Below are positions 18,522 through 25,821 of a DNA stretch of 64,000 nt, piece after piece; the first letter of the stretch is position 1, and each line of letters begins with the position of its first letter. The notes below the pieces were generated by a model. The model searched no databases and was not told where the DNA came from. It saw only the letters and a program-made list of their open reading frames with translations. The translations under genes were made by a program, and so were the position numbers. Source of the stretch: Terrisporobacter vanillatitrophus. Lineage in GTDB: Bacteria > Bacillota > Clostridia > Peptostreptococcales > Peptostreptococcaceae. The stretch covers positions 2,666,001-2,730,000 of the forward strand of contig NZ_CP154625.1 of the NCBI RefSeq assembly GCF_051148895.1, given 5' to 3'.

Positions 18522-19274
18522 TTATTTAACTATTAATTCTACTGGGCAGTGATCTGATCCTAATACTTCTGTATGTATTTTAGCACTTACTAATTTATCT
18601 TTTAGTTTTTCAGATGTACAAAAATAATCTATTCTCCATCCTGCATTCTTTTCTCTAGCCTTAAATCTATAAGACCACCATGAGTAAATATTTTCTTTAT
18701 CTGGATAGAAATATCTAAATGTATCAATAAAGCCTTCATTAAGTAGCTCTGTAAATTTATTTCTTTCTTCATCTGTAAATCCAGCGTTTTTTCTATTGGT
18801 CTTAGGATTTTTTAAGTCTATTTCTTTATGTGCTACATTTAAATCTCCACATACTATAACAGGCTTTATCTCATCAAGTTTTTTCAAGTAGGCTCTAAAG
18901 TCATCTTCCCATTTCATTCTATAATCAAGTCTTTTCAATTCACTTTGAGAATTTGGTGTATATACTGTTATCATATAGAAATCTTCAAATTCTAGAGTGA
19001 TTACTCTTCCCTCTTGGTCATGTTCTTCAATTTTTATCCCGTAAGTCACACTTAGTGGCTCTTTTTTTGAAAAAATAGCTGTTCCAGAGTATCCTTTTTT
19101 CTTAGCGTAATTCCAATATTGATAATATCCATTAAGTTTTAAATCTATTTGGTTTTCTTGTAGCTTTGTTTCTTGCAAGCAAAATATATCTGCATCAACT
19201 TCATTAAAAAATTCCATAAAATTTTTATTCACACAAGCTCTTATTCCATTTACGTTCCATGATATAAATTTCAT
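18522..19274 (-). CDS. xth: exodeoxyribonuclease III
   Basis: A 250-residue AP endonuclease/3'-5' exonuclease of the ExoIII (ExoA) family for base-excision repair. Catalytic motifs are present: the WNVNG start, LQETKL (metal-binding Glu near 34), YTPNSQ, CGDLNVAH (Asp/Asn near 150), SWWSYR near 210 and the terminal GSDHCPV His/Asp pair near 242. The frame is open eight codons further upstream, but AAGGAGAG directly before the ATG at 19274 fixes the start. It follows the GalT-like gene after 13 bases, so both probably share the promoter at 20318-20346. Confidence 0.93.
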   Translation of the reverse strand: MKFISWNVNGIRACVNKNFMEFFNEVDADIFCLQETKLQENQIDLKLNGYYQYWNYAKKKGYSGTAIFSKKEPLSVTYGIKIEEHDQEGRVITLEFEDFYMITVYTPNSQSELKRLDYRMKWEDDFRAYLKKLDEIKPVIVCGDLNVAHKEIDLKNPKTNRKNAGFTDEERNKFTELLNEGFIDTFRYFYPDKENIYSWWSYRFKAREKNAGWRIDYFCTSEKLKDKLVSAKIHTEVLGSDHCPVELIVK

Positions 19275-19287
19275 ATTTCTCTCCTTT

Positions 19288-20253
19288 TTATTCGTCAAAT
19301 TTTAATCTATTTGCTATATCCTCTGATCTAATTGATGATACATATATACCCGTGCTCAATTCAAATCCTCCAAAATTAAATCTTCTTGGAACAATATGAA
19401 TATGTACATTATACTTATCTTTGTAATCTTTTTCTATATTTACAGGATGAGTATGAAGATATAAATTAAATGGACAGTTTCCATACTCTTTATATATTTT
19501 TTCAAATAATTTCTTTAATATAATAGATAATTCTTTTAGATCATCATCATTTAAGTCATAAAAGTATGTATTGTCTTTTAATAAAATAACTGTATCTCCT
19601 GTAAACCTACAAATTTCAGGTACAAACACTAAAAAATTTGGACTATCATGTATGACTCTTTTTTTATTTTCAATCTCTTCTATAATAAGGTGACTATACA
19701 TATTTATACCCATTTTTTTATAAAATTCATCACAAACTTCATATTCATTTTCTAAATCTGGAGGAATAAATGGTAACGATAAAATCTGAGAATGTGAGTG
19801 CATTAATGAAGCTCCTGCTTGTCTTAGATAATTTTTAAATAAACAAATATATTTAATATTTTCATCCTTTTTAAGTGACTTAAATCTTACTTTATACATT
19901 AGTAACAAATTATAAAACTCTTTTTCTATCATATTATAAAAATTGCCATTATGTTTATATGTATCTATTATTACCTCGTGCTCTCCTTTTATTTCATTTA
20001 AAGGGTTCTCATCTATAATCGGATATTTATTCTTAACAGATTTAACTACCCATTCATTATTTTTATTTATGACATAAGTTTCATCAGATATATTATCTTC
20101 ATTTCCTCTACAAAATGGACATGATCTACTATACTCATTATTTTCAATGGTTTCATTAGCCTTGCTATTCATTTTATCCAGTGGCCTTTTAATTCTTTCT
20201 CTTGCAATAATAACTTTACTATTATTTAATGTATCAATTCCAAGCTCTTTCAT
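19288..20253 (-). CDS. galactose-1-phosphate uridylyltransferase-like HIT-superfamily protein
   Basis: A 321-residue GalT-related nucleotidyltransferase or hydrolase. Seen are the zinc-type CPFC motif near residue 44, the active-site HSHSQ motif near 153 (HPHSQ in classical GalT), and the C-terminal HIHIVPR histidine triad near 286. Classical GalT exchanges UMP between UDP-glucose and galactose-1-P. No other Leloir gene is nearby, so the substrate may differ, as in the DUF4931-type clostridial relatives. A longer frame begins at 20271, but that ATG lies inside the GAGGAG site, so the ATG at 20253 is the start. It is in an operon with exonuclease III. Confidence 0.78.
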   Translation of the reverse strand: MKELGIDTLNNSKVIIARERIKRPLDKMNSKANETIENNEYSRSCPFCRGNEDNISDETYVINKNNEWVVKSVKNKYPIIDENPLNEIKGEHEVIIDTYKHNGNFYNMIEKEFYNLLLMYKVRFKSLKKDENIKYICLFKNYLRQAGASLMHSHSQILSLPFIPPDLENEYEVCDEFYKKMGINMYSHLIIEEIENKKRVIHDSPNFLVFVPEICRFTGDTVILLKDNTYFYDLNDDDLKELSIILKKLFEKIYKEYGNCPFNLYLHTHPVNIEKDYKDKYNVHIHIVPRRFNFGGFELSTGIYVSSIRSEDIANRLKFDE

Positions 20254-20317
20254 TATAAACTCCTCTATCATATAGCCTTATTTATAAACTATTATTTTTA
20301 AAACGTATCTTACATAA

Positions 20318-20346
20318 ATTATATTTTAACAAAGTTTCTTTGTAAA
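20318..20346 (-). promoter_or_regulatory. predicted sigma-A promoter of GalT-like/xth operon
   Basis: On the minus strand TTTACA (20341-20346), 17 bp, and a perfect TATAAT (20318-20323). Transcription would start near 20311, about 58 nt before the GalT-like start codon. The rest of the 303-bp divergent gap (20254-20556) is AT-rich; I see no other clear element there. Confidence 0.6.
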
Positions 20347-20556
20347 TATTTTATCTTCTTACTTTAATTATTATTGTACTATTGAAATTTCACTATATGC
20401 AATTAAAAAGATTGTATAAAAAATAATTAAGATATTTATTAGATTTTTTGGAAATATTTTTTTTTATAATAATGCAGTTTATTGGCCATTATGCTAATAT
20501 TATGGTAGATTGAGATTAAATAATCAATTCATATGTTTATAAGGGGGAATATTCAA

Positions 20557-21777
20557 ATGAAATTTTCAAAAAGACTTAGTTCAATGCAACAATCACCAAT
20601 AAGAAAATTAGCACCATTCGCTTCAGCTGCTAAGGCTGAGGGAGTTAAGGTATACCACTTAAATATAGGCCAACCAGATATTATAACTCCTGTAGGATTT
20701 TTTGACACAGTTAGAAATTTTGACAAAAAGGTTTTAGAATATGCAGGTTCTCAAGGAATGCCTGAATTAATTGAAGCTATAAGAAAATACTACACTACAT
20801 ATAACATGGAGTTTGCAAGTGAAGATGTTATAGTTACTAATGGTGGTAGTGAAGCTTTATTATTTGCCTTTATGGCTGCATGTGACCCTGGGGATAATAT
20901 ATTAGTTCCCGAACCATTCTATACAAACTACAATGGTTTTGCACAATGTTTAAATATTGAAGTAAAATCTGTAACCACAGTTGCAGAAAACGGTTTCCAC
21001 CTACCAACTAAAGAAGAAATAATCGCTAAAATAGATAATAAAACTTCTGCTATACTAGTTGTTAACCCTGGAAATCCAACTGGATGCGTATATACTAAAG
21101 AGGAAGTTCAAATGATAGCTGAAATAGCTAAAGAGAAAGATTTATGGATAATAGCTGATGAAGTATATAGAGAGTTTGTATATGAAGGACTTGAGTATAC
21201 AAGTTTCGGAAATATTAAAGAAGTTGAAGATAGAGTTGTTATTATAGATAGTGTTTCTAAGAGATACAGTGCTTGTGGTGCTAGAATAGGTTCTATAGCT
21301 TGTAAAAACAAACAATTCATGGCTGAAGTAATGAAAGTTTGCCAAGGAAGACTTTGCGTTGCTACAATAGAACAATTAGGTGCTGCTGCTTTATATAGTA
21401 CTCCAAAATCTTATTTCAAAGAAGTTAATGATGAGTATAAAAATAGAAGAGATACTTTATATAATGAATTGATGAAAGCAGAAGGCGTTATATGTGAAAA
21501 ACCTATGGGTGCATTTTATATTGTTGCTAAATTACCAGTGGAAAATGCTGAAGATTTCGTTGCTTGGATGTTAAAAGAATTTAGAAGAGACAATGAAACT
21601 GTTATGTGTACCCCTGCTGAAGGATTCTACTCTACTCCAGGTCTTGGTAAAAACGAAATTAGGCTTGCTTACGTTTTAAAGGAAGAAGACTTAAGAAGAT
21701 CTGGTCAATTATTAAAAGAAGCTCTTGAAGAATATTGTCAATTAGAAAAAGAAAAATCTGCTTTAGCTAAAGCTTAA
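20557..21777 (+). CDS. aspartate aminotransferase-like PLP enzyme
   Basis: A 406-residue class I aminotransferase. Motifs: LNIGQPD near residue 35, YAGSQGMPELIEAI near 65, the NPGNPTGC loop near 172, ADEVYREF near 200, the PLP lysine in DSVSKRYSACGARIG near 234, and a late NEIRLAY arginine. The group covers aspartate, aromatic and branched-chain substrates; specificity is not readable. Codon use is less AT-extreme than its neighbours, suggesting high expression. The frame is open eight codons upstream, but AAGGGGG seven to eight bases before the ATG at 20557 sets the start. Confidence 0.9.
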   Translation: MKFSKRLSSMQQSPIRKLAPFASAAKAEGVKVYHLNIGQPDIITPVGFFDTVRNFDKKVLEYAGSQGMPELIEAIRKYYTTYNMEFASEDVIVTNGGSEALLFAFMAACDPGDNILVPEPFYTNYNGFAQCLNIEVKSVTTVAENGFHLPTKEEIIAKIDNKTSAILVVNPGNPTGCVYTKEEVQMIAEIAKEKDLWIIADEVYREFVYEGLEYTSFGNIKEVEDRVVIIDSVSKRYSACGARIGSIACKNKQFMAEVMKVCQGRLCVATIEQLGAAALYSTPKSYFKEVNDEYKNRRDTLYNELMKAEGVICEKPMGAFYIVAKLPVENAEDFVAWMLKEFRRDNETVMCTPAEGFYSTPGLGKNEIRLAYVLKEEDLRRSGQLLKEALEEYCQLEKEKSALAKA

Positions 21778-21799
21778 TATATAATTTCTAAATGTAATT

Positions 21800-21834
21800 A
21801 AAAACCATCTTACAAAAGTAAGATGGTTTTTTTA
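21800..21834 (+). terminator. intrinsic terminator
   Basis: A 13-bp stem (AAAACCATCTTAC at 21801-21813 with GTAAGATGGTTTT at 21818-21830) is followed by T7. It ends the aminotransferase gene and abuts the stop of the convergent marR gene. Confidence 0.9.
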
Positions 21835-22287
21835 TTAACTTAATTCTTCTTTATTTAGTATGTACTGAAGAGTTTCTAGAGCCTCTTGATATCTTAATCT
21901 ATCACTTTCGTCTAGCTTAAATAGCTTTTGTTCTAGTTCATCACTTAATTTACTAGTAAAGTTTATAGCTAATCTTTCCCCTTCTTCTGTGATAACTATC
22001 ATGTATTTTCTTCTATCTGCTAAATCCTTTTCCCTGTAAACATAGCCTTTTTTAGTTAAGTCATCTATCATACTTGTTAGACTTCCTTTTTCTATATTTA
22101 GTTTAGCACATAGCTCTGTCATACTTATACTACCGTGGTTTTTTATAAATACTAAAGCTCTTAATTGCGTTTTATTTACATTGTATAATGCCGAATATTT
22201 CTTTAGGTATTCTAAGTAAAGACTTGAGTAAATTTTAGGAAAGGTTTTTGATAAAAAACCAATTGTATTTGTTACTATACCGTTCAT
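21835..22287 (-). CDS. MarR family transcriptional regulator
   Basis: A 150-residue winged-helix regulator. The order is that of MarR: an N-terminal dimer helix, the helix-turn-helix near residues 56-80 (SMTELCAKLNIEKGSLTSMI), the wing with the DRRKYMIVITEEG pattern near 98-110, and a C-terminal dimer helix. MarR proteins usually repress neighbouring transport or detoxification genes in response to small ligands. The nearest genes are the convergent aminotransferase and an IS200 element, so no target is evident. GAGGTG precedes the ATG. Confidence 0.9.
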   Translation of the reverse strand: MNGIVTNTIGFLSKTFPKIYSSLYLEYLKKYSALYNVNKTQLRALVFIKNHGSISMTELCAKLNIEKGSLTSMIDDLTKKGYVYREKDLADRRKYMIVITEEGERLAINFTSKLSDELEQKLFKLDESDRLRYQEALETLQYILNKEELS

Positions 22288-22490
22288 TTAATCACCTCAG
22301 ATGCTTAATTTATTGACTTTTTTCCACTTCTATAGTTTACAATAAAAATATTTCTAGTACAATACTTTTTGCAAATATCCCTTTTTTAATTTTCTAATAT
22401 TATTATAACTTACTATAATATTAATTTTTATGAAATTATTACATTAAAATTTATAAATATTTATTTCAATTTAATTTTAATCAAAATCAT

Positions 22491-22623
22491 AACCACCCGT
22501 AAAACGGGTGGTTTGTACTAAGGCTATAAGCCTTTTTTGCTGGCAGCGCCTAAAGGACGCTGTTTTCACTTTGTTCAGACCACAATGCCTTTTGATACTA
22601 GGCAATCCCTAAAGGGATTTTTT
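22491..22623 (+). repeat. run of hairpins at the tnpA 3' end
   Basis: Successive stem-loops can be traced: AACCACCCG/CGGGTGGTT (22491-22513), AAGGCT-ata-AGCCTT followed by Ts (22520-22538), CAGCGCC/GGACGCTG followed by T4 (22544-22566), and AATCCC-taaa-GGGATT followed by Ts (22604-22623). Three look like plus-strand terminators, so they would stop transcription running into tnpA in antisense, or could shape a structured RNA. It fills most of the 344-bp gap between marR and tnpA; the remaining 22288-22490 is AT-rich with nothing recognised. Confidence 0.65.
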
Positions 22624-22631
22624 GTTACCAA

Positions 22632-23087
22632 CTACCCTTTGAAAGGGTCTCTATATTCTTTAACACTTAATTTATCTTTTAATATGTCTTGATTTTCTTG
22701 TTCCTGTATATATTTTTTAATTGTTGCTTCGTTAAGGCCTACGGTACTAACGTAAAAACCTTCGGCCCAAAAGTGTCTGTTACCAAATTTGTATTTTAAA
22801 TTAGCATGTCTATCGAATATCATAAGTGCACTTTTGCCTTTCAAATACTCCATAAAACTAGATACACTCAACTTAGGTGGTATACTCACCAACATATGTA
22901 TATGGTCGGGCATCAAGTGCCCTTCTATTATTTCAACACCTTTGTAATTACATAATTGTCTAATTATTTGACCTATGCTTTCTCGATATTGATTATATAT
23001 AATTTTTCGTCTATACTTAGGTGTAAAGATAATATGATATTTGCATAGCCATTTTGTATGGGCTAAGCTATTCGTTTTATTTGCCAT
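22632..23087 (-). CDS. tnpA: IS200/IS605 family transposase TnpA (Y1 HUH)
   Basis: A 151-residue Y1 HUH transposase that cuts and rejoins single-stranded DNA. The metal-binding HUH motif is seen in MPDHIHML near residue 64, and the catalytic tyrosine is in LNEATIKKYIQEQE near residue 130. Length and motifs look intact, so it may be active. A longer frame begins at 23126, but AAAGGTG before the ATG at 23087 marks the start. IS200 translation is normally kept low by structure in the leader; the palindromes just upstream fit that. Confidence 0.93.
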   Translation of the reverse strand: MANKTNSLAHTKWLCKYHIIFTPKYRRKIIYNQYRESIGQIIRQLCNYKGVEIIEGHLMPDHIHMLVSIPPKLSVSSFMEYLKGKSALMIFDRHANLKYKFGNRHFWAEGFYVSTVGLNEATIKKYIQEQENQDILKDKLSVKEYRDPFKG

Positions 23088-23237
23088 AAAATCACCTTTC
23101 CTTTCATTATTTTGTAGCCTGAACAACTACATTATATCTCAGGAAAGGTGATTTTTTAGTATAACTATCGTTTCCGCACCCGCATAGCGGGTGGTTTAAT
23201 GTTGAGTATACATACTCAACAGGCTAAAGCCCATAAT

Positions 23238-23264
23238 AAAATAAAGAGCCATATTGGCTCTTTA
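23238..23264 (-). terminator. intrinsic terminator of purB
   Basis: On the minus strand TAAAGAGCCA (23255-23264) pairs with TGGCTCTTTA (23242-23251), followed by a T-rich tail. It lies eight bases after the purB stop. Confidence 0.8.
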
Positions 23265-23271
23265 CTTATAA

Positions 23272-24717
23272 CTATACTCTTAAGTCTATTTCTATACCTA
23301 TACAATCCTTATAATCATTTATAGCTGGCTCTAAATATTCTTCTACAAACTCTACAACTTGCTGCGGAGCTCTTCCTACAAAGTTCATAGGATCTAGTAT
23401 AGATGTTATTTCTTCTTTATTTAACATTTTGAAAGCTTCATCTTCAATTATTAAGTCTATTAAGTTATTATTTAAGCCTTCATGCTTAACTCTGTAAGCT
23501 GATTTCATAGATAACTCTCTTATTACTTCATGTAATTCTTGTCTATCTCCACCTCTTTTTACAGCTTCCATAAGTATATTTTCTGTAGCCATAAATGGTA
23601 ATTCTTCATCTATATGCTTTCTTATCATGTTTTCATATACAACTAATCCATCAGTTACATTTATACCTATATCTAATATTGCATCTGCAGCCATAAATGC
23701 TTGTGGTATAGCAAGTCTTTTGTTAGCTGAGTCATCTAAGCTTCTTTCTAACCATTGTGTAGCTTCTACTAAGGCTGGTGATATTGACTCAGAAATTATA
23801 AACTTCGATAAAGAAGCTATTCTTTCACTTCTCATTGGATTTCTCTTGTAAGCCATAGCTGATGATCCTATTTGATTCTTTTCAAACGGCTCTTCTAATT
23901 CTTTTAAGCTTTGTAATAATCTTATATCATTCGTCATTTTATGCATACTTTGTGCTATACCCGCAAGTACATTTAATACTTGAGAATCTAATTTTCTGGT
24001 ATATGTTTGGCCACTTACTTTATAAGATTCTTTGTAACCCATTTTTTCACATACTATTTTATCTAATTCTTTTATTTTGTCTGTGTCATTTTCAAATAAG
24101 CTCATGAAGCTTGCTTGAGTTCCAGTAGTTCCTTTTACTCCTCTAAGCTTCATATTTTCTAATCTATAGTTTAAGTCTTCTAAGTCTATTATTAAGTCTT
24201 GTGCCCAAAGAGTAGCTCTTTTTCCTACCGTTGTAAGCTGAGCTGCTTGGAAGTGCGTAAATCCTAATGTTGGAACATCTTTGTACTTTAAAGCAAAGTC
24301 TTTAAGATTATCAATTAAATTAACAAGTTTAATTCTTATTAATTTTAACGCTTCATTCATTTGAATAACATCTGTGTTGTCACCAACATAAGCTGATGTT
24401 GCACCTAAATGAATTATGCCTTTTGCTTTTGGACATTGAAGTCCATAAGCCTTAACATGACTCATTACATCATGTCTAACTTCTTTTTCTATTTTTCTTG
24501 CTTCATCAAAATTTATATCATCTACATGAGCTTTCAATTCCTCTATTTGCTCATCACTTATGTTTATTCCTAATTGTTTTTCCCCTTCAGCTAATGCAAT
24601 CCATAGCTTTCGCCAAGTTGAAAACTTAAATTGAGGAGAAAAAATATAACTCATATTTTTACTACAATATCTTTCTGTTAAAGGATTTGAATATGTTGTG
24701 TACTTATTTTCTATCAT
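23272..24717 (-). CDS. purB: adenylosuccinate lyase
   Basis: A 481-residue lyase that acts twice in purine synthesis: it converts SAICAR to AICAR and adenylosuccinate to AMP, releasing fumarate. Signatures: HVKAYGL and HLGATSAYVGDN near residues 88-112, THFQAAQ near 152 with a catalytic His, and the signature GSSAMAYKRNP near residue 286 with the catalytic Ser. The frame opens at ATG 24729, but the region between it and the ATG at 24717 contains the only GGTG-type site, so I place the start at 24717 (moderately sure). The promoter lies at 24758-24786. It stands apart from other pur genes. Confidence 0.94.
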   Translation of the reverse strand: MIENKYTTYSNPLTERYCSKNMSYIFSPQFKFSTWRKLWIALAEGEKQLGINISDEQIEELKAHVDDINFDEARKIEKEVRHDVMSHVKAYGLQCPKAKGIIHLGATSAYVGDNTDVIQMNEALKLIRIKLVNLIDNLKDFALKYKDVPTLGFTHFQAAQLTTVGKRATLWAQDLIIDLEDLNYRLENMKLRGVKGTTGTQASFMSLFENDTDKIKELDKIVCEKMGYKESYKVSGQTYTRKLDSQVLNVLAGIAQSMHKMTNDIRLLQSLKELEEPFEKNQIGSSAMAYKRNPMRSERIASLSKFIISESISPALVEATQWLERSLDDSANKRLAIPQAFMAADAILDIGINVTDGLVVYENMIRKHIDEELPFMATENILMEAVKRGGDRQELHEVIRELSMKSAYRVKHEGLNNNLIDLIIEDEAFKMLNKEEITSILDPMNFVGRAPQQVVEFVEEYLEPAINDYKDCIGIEIDLRV

Positions 24718-24757
24718 TTTTTGCACCATCCCTAAATCTTTTTATTCTACAAAGTTT

Positions 24758-24786
24758 ATTATATATAATTTCACGAACAATAACAA
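24758..24786 (-). promoter_or_regulatory. predicted purB promoter with possible purine-operator half site
   Basis: On the minus strand TTGTTA (24781-24786), 17 bp, TATAAT (24758-24763). The plus strand inside it reads CACGAACAATAA, similar to the GAAC core of Gram-positive PurR boxes; a second GAACA in the opposite orientation ends near 24806. The promoter is reasonable; the operator is speculative. Confidence 0.5.
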
Positions 24787-24810
24787 TACTTTTTATGCTT
24801 TTTGTTCATA

Positions 24811-25719
24811 TCATTTTTTATTTAATTTAAAATTATCTTTACCTAGTATATAATCAATACTCTCACTATCAACAAAATTTAATACATGTTTATATCTTAT
24901 AGCATAGTATTTATCACTCCATCCCAACTGTTTCTTTATATCTTCTTTATCTGCTCCAAGCATTAAAGAAATAGCTGCATATGAATGCCTTAAATCCTTT
25001 GCAGAGTATTGAGGTAATCCTGCAATATCAAAAGCTTTTTTTACTATTAATCTTACATTTCTATCTGTAATAGATTGACTTTTTTGTGTTGTAAATATGT
25101 AGTCCTCAGAGGGTATTATTATTTCACTAAGTCCAGAAAAATATCTATAACTTTCTATAAGTCTAAAACAATATGGATGAAGTTTTATAACTCTTTCTTT
25201 TTTACCTTGTCCAAGTCTTACGTAAAAATTATTTTCTTCATCTACAATTAAGTCTTTCCATTTGACTCTTACTAATTCACTTAATAAACATCCTGTTGTA
25301 ACTAGAAATACCATTATTAATCTATCTCTAGCATTGAGCTTATGTAGAGAATCTATTAGCTGATTTATTTCTTGTATACTTAACACATCTTTTTTACCTT
25401 TTTCTCTTGTAACTATTGGCTTTTTAACAAAAGTGAATGGATTTAATTCTATATATTTTTCTCTCTTCATAAAAGCATAAAAACTATGTAAATAACTAAA
25501 AATCTTCTCACTAGTTGATGTGGCATATTCATCCTCTATAAAAGATACAAAGTCTCTACATTCATTTTTTGTTACTTCTAGTAAATCTTCCACATTGGTT
25601 TTCTCTTTAAATAGAATTATTTTACTAAAATAGTCTTTTTTTGTTGCTGGTGTCATTTTCATTGAAAATAATTTAAATATTTCAAATTCGCTCTCGCTCA
25701 ATATGTAACTATTATCCAT
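24811..25719 (-). CDS. tyrosine recombinase/integrase-like protein with degenerate active site
   Basis: A 302-residue protein with XerC/XerD-like architecture: a SAM-like N-terminal core-binding domain (about residues 10-105) and a C-terminal catalytic domain. Active-site positions can be aligned. The tyrosine (RYKHV, Y276) and second arginine (KDLRH, R244) are present, but the first arginine of the usual TGLRxSEL motif is Leu145 (TGCLLSEL), the histidine before R244 is Lys241, and the later histidine is Trp267. Loss of Arg I should strongly reduce strand cleavage, so it may bind DNA without recombining. AAAGGAG before the ATG at 25719 sets the start. The helicase gene lies 102 bases upstream. 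Confidence 0.82.
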   Translation of the reverse strand: MDNSYILSESEFEIFKLFSMKMTPATKKDYFSKIILFKEKTNVEDLLEVTKNECRDFVSFIEDEYATSTSEKIFSYLHSFYAFMKREKYIELNPFTFVKKPIVTREKGKKDVLSIQEINQLIDSLHKLNARDRLIMVFLVTTGCLLSELVRVKWKDLIVDEENNFYVRLGQGKKERVIKLHPYCFRLIESYRYFSGLSEIIIPSEDYIFTTQKSQSITDRNVRLIVKKAFDIAGLPQYSAKDLRHSYAAISLMLGADKEDIKKQLGWSDKYYAIRYKHVLNFVDSESIDYILGKDNFKLNKK

Positions 25720-25790
25720 AAGGTCTCCTTTCATTATTATTTTAATCACTTTTTAACTTTATATATTATTAATTTTATTTTGATAAATAA

Positions 25791-25816
25791 TTAAGAAGCA
25801 CATAAGTGCTTCTTAA
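25791..25816 (-). terminator. hairpin between helicase and recombinase genes
   Basis: An 11-bp stem (TTAAGAAGCAC at 25791-25801 with GTGCTTCTTAA at 25806-25816) lies six bases after the helicase stop. The following minus-strand tract is only partly T-rich, so it may be a weak terminator. Confidence 0.55.
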
Positions 25817-25821
25817 AGTCA

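Larger units (their letters stand above)
22491..23232 (-). mobile_element. IS200/IS605-family element, tnpA only
   Basis: The element carries a single Y1 transposase gene (22632-23087) and no tnpB. Both ends hold palindromes of the type IS200 transposases recognise: AACCACCCG-loop-CGGGTGGTT at 22491-22513 and CACCCGC-ata-GCGGGTG at 23177-23193, plus the near-palindrome GTTGAGTAT/ATACTCAAC at 23201-23220. Exact cleavage sites cannot be set without an empty-site comparison; such elements leave no target duplication. It sits between marR and purB without breaking either. Confidence 0.75.

Noticed and set aside
22491..23232. A tnpB/omega-RNA partner for the IS200 transposase
   Set aside because: There is no RuvC-like reading frame on either side; the element is tnpA-only.
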